Positions 38,604-45,636 of a stretch of 45,636 nucleotides of DNA are shown in pieces. A program made the translations under genes and the position numbers. The notes beneath the pieces were generated by a model. That model did no database searches, was not told where the DNA came from, and saw only the letters and a list, made by a program, of their open reading frames with translations. This DNA is from an uncultured Ignavibacterium sp. (lineage in GTDB: Bacteria; Bacteroidota; Ignavibacteria; Ignavibacteriales; Ignavibacteriaceae): NCBI GenBank assembly GCA_937125135.1, contig CAKZLD010000087.1:1-45636 (forward strand), in the 5' to 3' direction. Each line of letters begins with the position of its first letter. Position 1 is the stretch's first letter.

Positions 38604-39697
38604 AAAATGTGTTAAAATATTTCGTTGCTTTACTCATAATTCTTTTTGTCGGTTGCGATTCAAAAAAAAATGCATTCGGTCTTGAGGATGAAATTTATGT
38701 AGTTGCTGATTCTCTTGAATATGAAGAATTAAAGTTAGCTCTCGAATCAACTTTTGAATTGGAAATAAATACTCCTTTACCTGAAAAGCTTTTCACATTA
38801 AAATTTACTTCATTAGGAAATCTCGACAGAATTAAAAACAGAAAAAACATTGTAATTATTGCTCCTTTATCTTCAGGTTCACGAGTTTCAAATTATATAA
38901 ATTCAATTATTGATGATTCAATAAAATCTTTGTTCAGAAATACTGAAGATTTTTATCTTACTCAAAATGATCTTTGGGCGAAAAATCAAATTGTAACCGT
39001 TTTATCCGCTGAATCAATGCAGGAGCTTGAATTCAGAATTTTAAAGAATAAGGATAAACTGCTTTATGCTTATCAGAAAAAATCAAATGATAGATTAAAA
39101 GAAAGTCTCTATAACGAAAAATATGAGCGGAAGGAAATTGAAGGATTACTGCTTAGAGATTTTGGTTGGGTGATTTATGTTCAGGCAGACTTTAAACTAG
39201 CGAAAAAAGATTCTGAAAATAATTTTGTTTGGTTGAGAAGATCACCAAACAGTGATATGGAGAGATGGATATTTATTCATTGGATTGATAATGCAACTCC
39301 GGCATATCTTAATATAGATTCGATTAAAAATATTAGAAATAGAATTACTGAAAAATATTATAAAACATCAGATGATTCTGCTTTTGTGATTATAGCAAAA
39401 GATTTTTTGACTTCAAACGAAGTTAACTTCAACGGTAGATATGCAATTTTAACTCAAGGTTTGTGGGATTTGAATATAAAAGGAATGGGAGGACCATTTA
39501 TTAACTATACTTTTTATGATGAGAATTCCAGACGAATCTATATGCTCGATGGTTCTATTTATGCACCTAAATATTATAAGAGAAACTTGATTCAACAAGT
39601 GGATGTTTTGTTGCAATCATTTTTAACCAAAGAAGAACTGTCTAAAGATAGAATCGAAAAACTAATAAATTCAATTGATGAATCAGTTAAATACTAA
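38600..39697 (+). CDS. DUF4837-like lipoprotein
   Basis: Lipobox LFVGCDSKKNAFGLEDEIYVVADSLEYEELKLALESTFE; YERKEIEGLLLRDFGWVIYVQADFKLAK; LTQGLWDLNIKGMGGPFINYTFYDE. Confidence 0.75.
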   Translation: MKNVLKYFVALLIILFVGCDSKKNAFGLEDEIYVVADSLEYEELKLALESTFELEINTPLPEKLFTLKFTSLGNLDRIKNRKNIVIIAPLSSGSRVSNYINSIIDDSIKSLFRNTEDFYLTQNDLWAKNQIVTVLSAESMQELEFRILKNKDKLLYAYQKKSNDRLKESLYNEKYERKEIEGLLLRDFGWVIYVQADFKLAKKDSENNFVWLRRSPNSDMERWIFIHWIDNATPAYLNIDSIKNIRNRITEKYYKTSDDSAFVIIAKDFLTSNEVNFNGRYAILTQGLWDLNIKGMGGPFINYTFYDENSRRIYMLDGSIYAPKYYKRNLIQQVDVLLQSFLTKEELSKDRIEKLINSIDESVKY

Positions 39698-41593
39698 ATC
39701 ACGAATTTGATTTGGGACAATAATATCAGGACTAATCTCCAAAGCTTTCTTTACATAGATTTTAGCTCGATCCTCCTTATTATTCATCCTTTCATAAATA
39801 GCCCTGTTAATTAGCATAGAAGAGACAATATTTACAATACCAGTTTGATATTTATCGTTTACTTTATCAATTCTAAAATTGAAATCTGGCAATGGAGCTT
39901 CAACATAATCGTTTGAATTAACAACTTTGAAAGTTAAAAGATAAGGAACCAAATCATATCCTTCAGGCAGACTAAATTCACCTTTTCTCATTTCATTTTC
40001 AACTAACTCAGGAGTTAAATGAAACTCTCTTTTATTAAAATTAGTTAATACAAAATTTGTCATAATTCTTCTGAAGAGAGATTCAAGCAGATTCGAATCG
40101 TATTTTTCTTTTCTTTCAAAAGGTTTTAGTGCATTAAGAAACAAATCTATCTCAGTTTTTATTCCGGATAATATGTCAGGATAGCTATTCTCAATTTGAT
40201 TATAGTACCACGACCTTCTTAAAAGTTCTTTATCAATAACAGCAATATCTTTTCTATGTCCTTCCACAAATTGAAAATAGTAGGCTGGAGAAATGAAAAA
40301 ATCCCACTGATAACCAAAAACAATTGAATTTTGTGGAAGCGAATTTAATATTGCTTTCGTGTAGTCTTCGTAGATGTAATTTTTACTCTGATTTACATTT
40401 GAATAATTAGCTAATAATTGAATTAGTGGGAATAATAAAAACGCTAATATTTTATAATTCATCCTTAAAAGTGGAATTTTTTTGATACACCAGATTATTC
40501 CAAATATTACAAAGTAACTAAGAGAGAAGTAAGATAATAGAAAATATGAATCTATATCGTTTATATCATAATTTATTGAGTAGATAATAGTAAAAACAAA
40601 AATTATAATATTAAAAATGAAAAATCTTATATGATTTTTATAAGCGTAAAACATTCCAATGATACTTAAAAACAAACTAAGATAGAATTCTTTAGGCAAA
40701 TTAGAGATAAAATAAGAAAATTGTTTTTTCGCTGAATCCATTGAAGAAAACAGCCAAACTTGATATTGAAATCCTGAAACGTGTCGCATAATTCTTTCAA
40801 GGTCAACAGGATTTCCCCAATTCAATATTGGGTTTTGTGCTGCTCTTATTGGTAGATAAGAGTAAATTAAAATTAGTAGAACGAAGAAAAAGATTACCAT
40901 TAAAAAAAGTTTACGAAATGATTTAGAATCAAATCCATTCGATAAAAAATAAAGATATGCAGTTGCTGGAAGAATCAGCAAAGTTGTCATATGATTTGAA
41001 AAACCTAATGCCAAAACTAAAGCGAAAATAAACCAGTTTTTGTTTTCAATTTTTTGAGATGTTTTTACAAAGGCAGTTAAAAGTGAGAATATTATCAAAC
41101 TGAATAATAATATCTGAAGAGAGTAAACTTCTACACTTGTGCTTTGAAACCAAAATGTTTTAGAGAAAGCTAATATTAATCCTGAAATAAATGCTACAGG
41201 AACTTTCTCATTTTCAGTTAATTCAAAAACGGCAGGACTTTTTGTTTTATTTTTTTTTCGTTTGGATGATATTTCTTCTTTACTGAAAAATTGAAGGTTA
41301 TCTAATAGATATTTAACTGAATATGTAAATAGACCAACTCCCGATGAAACCATCAGCAGTGCTAAAAAATTCATCTGAAATATTTTTGAAGAAAAGAAAG
41401 GAATTAAAGAAAATAGATATCCAATCATTGTGAAAAGCGGATATCCTGTTGGATGAGCAATTCCAAGTTTAATTTGAACAGTTGCTAATTCACCGCTGTC
41501 AATCTGAATTACGGAAGGTGCGATTGTTGTTAAATAAACTATTGCAGTTATTAAAATTGAAATCCATAAGTAATATTTAGTAAAAAATTTCAT
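39683..41593 (-). CDS. DUF2723-like multi-pass membrane protein
   Basis: TTIAPSVIQIDSGELATVQIKLGIAHPTGYPLFTMIGYLFSLIPF; GLILAFSKTFWFQSTSVEVYSLQI; ALGFSNHMTTLLILPA; YLPIRAAQNPILNWGNP. Confidence 0.85.
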   Translation of the reverse strand: MKFFTKYYLWISILITAIVYLTTIAPSVIQIDSGELATVQIKLGIAHPTGYPLFTMIGYLFSLIPFFSSKIFQMNFLALLMVSSGVGLFTYSVKYLLDNLQFFSKEEISSKRKKNKTKSPAVFELTENEKVPVAFISGLILAFSKTFWFQSTSVEVYSLQILLFSLIIFSLLTAFVKTSQKIENKNWFIFALVLALGFSNHMTTLLILPATAYLYFLSNGFDSKSFRKLFLMVIFFFVLLILIYSYLPIRAAQNPILNWGNPVDLERIMRHVSGFQYQVWLFSSMDSAKKQFSYFISNLPKEFYLSLFLSIIGMFYAYKNHIRFFIFNIIIFVFTIIYSINYDINDIDSYFLLSYFSLSYFVIFGIIWCIKKIPLLRMNYKILAFLLFPLIQLLANYSNVNQSKNYIYEDYTKAILNSLPQNSIVFGYQWDFFISPAYYFQFVEGHRKDIAVIDKELLRRSWYYNQIENSYPDILSGIKTEIDLFLNALKPFERKEKYDSNLLESLFRRIMTNFVLTNFNKREFHLTPELVENEMRKGEFSLPEGYDLVPYLLTFKVVNSNDYVEAPLPDFNFRIDKVNDKYQTGIVNIVSSMLINRAIYERMNNKEDRAKIYVKKALEISPDIIVPNQIRDLVFN

Positions 41594-41596
41594 AGT

Positions 41597-44374
41597 CTAA
41601 TAAAATATTTGATTGAAGGATTTTATGTTTTCACTAAGAACTATGTTTAATCTTTCTATTAAATCTTTTTCAGATGCAAAGCCCATAAGTTCTGAAAGAT
41701 ATTTATAATTTTCATCTTCATTGTTAATCCTTACACTCTTTGAACCGGATAAAATCTGATAAAAAATTTCGAAATTTTTAATGAAAAGATAATTATTTAT
41801 AATCTTATCAAATAAATTCTTCTCTGATGAAACTTCATTGAGTATCTCTAGCTTTTTTATCATAGAGAGATGAAACAAATGTTCTACTTCATTGCCGTAC
41901 TTTAAGATGTAAAAACCATTTATAAAATACAAATCAACCAATCCACCTTTTGATTTTTTGAGATTAGCAATGTAACTCGAATCAGAAACTAATCTGTTTC
42001 TCATTTTCAATAAGTCATTTTTTATTTTTCTTTCTTCCAATGAAGACACTTTATAAATAATCACATTCATTAATTCATCAAACTTTTCTTTATCGCCGGA
42101 AATAAAAATAGATTTCGTAAATGTAAGAAATTCCCAAACTTCAGCGCGGGACTTGATGTAACTGATATAATCCTGATAGTTCCAAACAAGCGGACTACTT
42201 TTACCTTCAGGTCGAAGGCGACAATCAATTTCAATTCTCAATTTTGCCTTTAAATCATTTAAAAGTTTTTGAAAATCTGATTGAACATTCGGATATTGAT
42301 CCAACTGATTTACGATAAAAACCAAATCAATATCGCTGAAGAAGTTCATCTCTTCCGAAGCAAAACTTCCTAAACCAATGATTATAAAATCATTTTGGTA
42401 TTTATTTATCAATCCTTCTTTGTCTACTAAATTTTTAATCTTATGAATGAAATAATTTGTTTGAAGTTTGTGGAATTTATCAGTGTTAATCATACCAACA
42501 AACAATTGTAATCCTGAAATGAACTTGAACAAATCAGAATTTAACTCATCAAATAATTTTTCGTCTATCTCTGCAAAAGCTTTCCGAGATATAAAAAAAT
42601 CAACTGCTTGTTTAGACTCAAGAAGATAATTGAACAATAGTGTTGATCGCTCGCAAATCTTCAGTGTTAAATTTAGTAACTCGACGTCATTTAAGTTATC
42701 GAACCAGAATATTGGAAGCGAAGATGATTTAATAATTTTCGTAAAATTATCAAGAGTTTTATCAGGGTTTTTGGATTTATCGAGATATGAAATAATTGAT
42801 TCTGAAATCTGATTGAATGAAATTACAGTTGGCTCATCAAATTTTTTTGTGTTAATAAGTCCGGTTCCAGTAGATAAGTAGTTGAAATTTGTATATGCTT
42901 TTTTCTTATCGGCAAATTTTATTTTATCAAAACTACTCTTACTATTATTTGGATTTACTATTTGATTAAAAAATGATGCATTGAATGACCTTCTGTCATT
43001 TACTTCTTTTAAGAATATATTTGAGTCAGGATAGTCTAACACATAAGATAGTTTTTCTAAAACCTCACTTGATTCAGGAATTAAGTGAGTTTGAAAATTA
43101 TTCATCAGTTGCATAAAGTGTTCAATCTTTCTGAATAAGATGTAATTTGATTTCAGGTTAGTATATTCAATTTCATCTATGAGTTTATGTCTCCAAAGTT
43201 TTCGGAGAGATTTTAATGTATTTCTTTCTCTTAAGTCTGGTTTTTTTCCACCATTAAGAAGTAGTAGTGCTTGAGTTGCAAATTCAATATCTCGAATTCC
43301 TCCAGATGATAATTTTATATTTTGCTCCGTGTTTATGTTGTTTTCAATGTTCAGCTTTAATGATTTCAGTTTTTCGATTGGTGATCTTAAAAAAGTTTTT
43401 GGATAAATTATATTTTGTATAAAGTCATTGAATCGTTTATAAAGTTTTTTATTACCGCCAAGGTAAGAATTTTTTATCAGCATCTGCTTTTCCCACTGCT
43501 CACTTTGGTTTTCATAATAATAAAGATAATTTGCGATAGTATTAATCAATTCAGAATTTCTTCCATATGGTCTTAAGCGAAAATCAATTCTGTATAAATC
43601 TCCTTTTGCAGTAATTTGAGAAGATGTACTAATAAAAAGTTTTATTGCGTTTTCGTAGATGGTATTAGAATATAAATTATTTGATAGTTGTTTATTCGAT
43701 TCCGTAAATAGTATTAGATCAATATCAGAGCTGTAATTTAATTCATTTCCACCAAGCTTACCGAGACTGATAATACAATATTCTGGTAATTTTTTCACAC
43801 CATATTTAGATTTGATTTCATCAAGGCACAGACTAAATAAATAATTACAAATTGAATTAGCTAATTGAGTTAAAAGTTCGGTTATTTTGGGAAGTGGTGC
43901 TTTAAGAAAATAATCTAAAATACCGATTCTCAATATTTCTTGCTTTTTGAAATTCCTGAGTGAATTTACTTTAGAATTAAAGTTTGAATAGTTAGTGTCA
44001 ATCCTTTTAATTGAGTTCTCAAAATATTTCTTATTCAGTTTATCAGTTAGGGTGTCAGGATTGGTAATCCAATAAAAGTAACCTGGATTTTGAACAAGTA
44101 TATCTGTCAAATAGTTGCTATAGGTAGCAATAGTCAGTAAGATTTCGATGTAATGATTGTATTTCAAGACATCACTAATAAACAAATTCAGTTGGAATTG
44201 ATTTTCGAGAATTCTTAATAAATTTATTTCCGATGACTTGGTGAAATAAAATTTAGTTAATTGAGATTCTGTTTTATAAATGAATCTTTCAATTTGATTA
44301 GAACTAACCTTTTCAGCGCAAAGTTGAAAAAATTTGGAGACAAACTCTTCTGATAATTTTTCGATTCTGTACAT
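41597..44374 (-). CDS. Two-domain nucleotidyltransferase, GlnE (glutamine synthetase adenylyltransferase)-like
   Basis: Domain 1 ISLGKLGGNELNYSSDIDLILF and IDFRLRPYGRNSELINTIANYLYYYENQSEQWEKQMLIKNSYLGG; domain 2 IGLGSFASEEMNFFSDIDLVFIV and IDCRLRPEGKSSPLVWNYQDYISYIKSRAEVWEFLTFTKSIFISGD. Confidence 0.75.
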   Translation of the reverse strand: MYRIEKLSEEFVSKFFQLCAEKVSSNQIERFIYKTESQLTKFYFTKSSEINLLRILENQFQLNLFISDVLKYNHYIEILLTIATYSNYLTDILVQNPGYFYWITNPDTLTDKLNKKYFENSIKRIDTNYSNFNSKVNSLRNFKKQEILRIGILDYFLKAPLPKITELLTQLANSICNYLFSLCLDEIKSKYGVKKLPEYCIISLGKLGGNELNYSSDIDLILFTESNKQLSNNLYSNTIYENAIKLFISTSSQITAKGDLYRIDFRLRPYGRNSELINTIANYLYYYENQSEQWEKQMLIKNSYLGGNKKLYKRFNDFIQNIIYPKTFLRSPIEKLKSLKLNIENNINTEQNIKLSSGGIRDIEFATQALLLLNGGKKPDLRERNTLKSLRKLWRHKLIDEIEYTNLKSNYILFRKIEHFMQLMNNFQTHLIPESSEVLEKLSYVLDYPDSNIFLKEVNDRRSFNASFFNQIVNPNNSKSSFDKIKFADKKKAYTNFNYLSTGTGLINTKKFDEPTVISFNQISESIISYLDKSKNPDKTLDNFTKIIKSSSLPIFWFDNLNDVELLNLTLKICERSTLLFNYLLESKQAVDFFISRKAFAEIDEKLFDELNSDLFKFISGLQLFVGMINTDKFHKLQTNYFIHKIKNLVDKEGLINKYQNDFIIIGLGSFASEEMNFFSDIDLVFIVNQLDQYPNVQSDFQKLLNDLKAKLRIEIDCRLRPEGKSSPLVWNYQDYISYIKSRAEVWEFLTFTKSIFISGDKEKFDELMNVIIYKVSSLEERKIKNDLLKMRNRLVSDSSYIANLKKSKGGLVDLYFINGFYILKYGNEVEHLFHLSMIKKLEILNEVSSEKNLFDKIINNYLFIKNFEIFYQILSGSKSVRINNEDENYKYLSELMGFASEKDLIERLNIVLSENIKSFNQIFY

Positions 44375-44456
44375 TAAAAGTTAATAACTTGATTTTATCA
44401 CTTGCTAAATATATGAATAAAGAAAATCAAGTTGCTTCTGATATGGACTGACTATT

Positions 44457-44846
44457 CTAATTATCAGCTTTTCTGGTTTTAATCATTAAGAGGTGAATAG
44501 TTACTCCAACAGCAATTAGTAAGAGTAAAATTCTGATGAGAGTATCGGATGTAAAAAAGAAAAATGAAACTAAAATCATTAACCAAAGAAAAAGAATGTT
44601 TATAATTTTTGATTTTATAGTAAGTCCACTTTTCTCTTCATAATTTTTAATATACTGACCGAAAATTTTATGGTTTCTTAGCCATTGATGAGCTTTAGGT
44701 GAACTTTTTATAAAACAAGCTGAAGCGAGTATTAAAAAAATTGTTGTTGGAAGAATTGGTAGGAAAATTCCAATTGCTCCGATTAGTACTAATAAAATAC
44801 CGCTGTAGAAATAAAAATGTTTCTGAATGTTCGAATATTCTGCCAT
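44457..44846 (-). CDS. DUF454 (YbaN-like) membrane protein
   Basis: GILLVLIGAIGIFLPILPTTIFLILASACFIKSSPKAHQWLRNHKIFGQYIKNYEEKSGLTIKSKI. Confidence 0.88.
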   Translation of the reverse strand: MAEYSNIQKHFYFYSGILLVLIGAIGIFLPILPTTIFLILASACFIKSSPKAHQWLRNHKIFGQYIKNYEEKSGLTIKSKIINILFLWLMILVSFFFFTSDTLIRILLLLIAVGVTIHLLMIKTRKADN

Positions 44847-44990
44847 AAAAATTTACTAAACCTTCCTAACAAAGAATTTATTAATTATTTGAAAATTGTA
44901 TCAAGCTCAAAACACCTGAAAAATAAAAAAAATTCATTGCTATATTTAATATAAAGGAATTAAGTTTTTCAATTATAAAAGGTAAATGAA

Positions 44991-45398
44991 TTGATAGAAA
45001 TAAAATACAAAATCGGTTTTTCTGATTGTGATCCTGCAGGTATAATATTTTATTCAAGGGTATTTGAGTATTGTCATAAAACTTATGAAGAGCTAATTTC
45101 TTCATTTAATCTGACTGAAAACTACTGGTCTAATCAGAATTATATTGTGCCAATTATTAAAGCGACCAGCAAGTATCAAAAACCTCTAAGATATAATGAT
45201 GAGATTAAGATTAAATTATTTACAAGTGAATTAAAAAATTCTTCATTTGAACTGTATTATGAAATTTTTAAGGATAATGAATTATCTGTCATTGTAAATA
45301 CTATTCACGTATTTATAAATGCTAAAACGTGGGAAAAAATAGAAATTCCAACGGATATAAAAAATAAATTATCTGAGCATTTGATAAATCACGAGTGA
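44991..45398 (+). CDS. 4HBT (hotdog) acyl-CoA thioesterase
   Basis: IEIKYKIGFSDCDPAGIIFYSRVFEYCHKTYEEL; VPIIKATSKYQKPLRYNDEIKIKLF; TTG start. Confidence 0.82.
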   Translation: MIEIKYKIGFSDCDPAGIIFYSRVFEYCHKTYEELISSFNLTENYWSNQNYIVPIIKATSKYQKPLRYNDEIKIKLFTSELKNSSFELYYEIFKDNELSVIVNTIHVFINAKTWEKIEIPTDIKNKLSEHLINHE

Positions 45399-45405
45399 AT
45401 AAAGT

Positions 45406-45636
45406 TTAATCAAGTGATTTGTAACTATCCATGACTTTTTTTCTGTCAATTTTGTCAATCGAAGTTTTAGGTAGTGAATGAGTGAAATAAAATTTTTTGG
45501 GAATTTTAAATCCAGCCAATCTTTTCTTTAATGATTCAATAATATCTTTTTCAGAGAGGTTTTTATTTGCTACGATCGCTGCGGCAATAATTTGTCCCCA
45601 CTCTTGATCGAATTTAGGAAACACACACACTTCTTG
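45406..45636 (-). CDS. AMP-dependent acyl-CoA ligase, C-terminal fragment (continues beyond window)
   Basis: Open to the window edge (QEVCVFPKFDQEWGQIIAAAIV...); ESLKKRLAGFKIPKKFYFTHSLPKTSIDKIDRKKV is the AMP-binding C-terminal domain with the catalytic-Lys motif. Confidence 0.8.
   Translation of the reverse strand, partial: QEVCVFPKFDQEWGQIIAAAIVANKNLSEKDIIESLKKRLAGFKIPKKFYFTHSLPKTSIDKIDRKKVMDSYKSLD

Noticed and set aside
44881-45105. 74-aa minus-strand ORF overlapping the thioesterase start
   Set aside because: Overlaps a recognisable hotdog domain; no motif.
1-45636. CRISPR arrays, transposons, tRNA/rRNA genes
   Set aside because: No periodic repeats, transposase motifs or RNA-gene signatures were noticed by eye; a tRNAscan/Infernal run would be decisive.

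Overview
This is an AT-rich, densely packed chromosomal window that looks like a Bacteroidetes/Chlorobi-group genome, most plausibly Ignavibacteria. The clues are a T9SS-type C-terminal sorting domain, DUF4270/DUF4837/DUF2723-like proteins and TTTG-N19-TAnnTTTG-like promoters. Most of it is core metabolism and housekeeping: phoH, tsaD, mltG, hutI, glgA, glyA, tatC, a polyprenyl synthase, greA, ribD-ribE-tilS-hpt-ftsH, a GlnE-like gene and a thioesterase facing an AMP-ligase end. The most distinctive region is a chemosensory cluster at 4500-13949: a secreted TonB-C-terminal-domain protein, a poly-HAMP MCP, a HEAT-repeat protein, CheR, two CheY proteins, a CheZ-like phosphatase with a FliM/CheZ-like C-terminal tail, a CheA without an evident P2 domain, CheB, and a 77-aa CSCGH protein. 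It has no recognisable CheW. Other points of interest are a terminator hairpin in the greA leader, a divergent HisA-like/cNMP-binding/Usp mini-operon, and convergent gene pairs with no room for terminators. I see no mobile elements, CRISPR arrays, tRNA or rRNA genes. All functional calls come from reading motifs; no database search was run.
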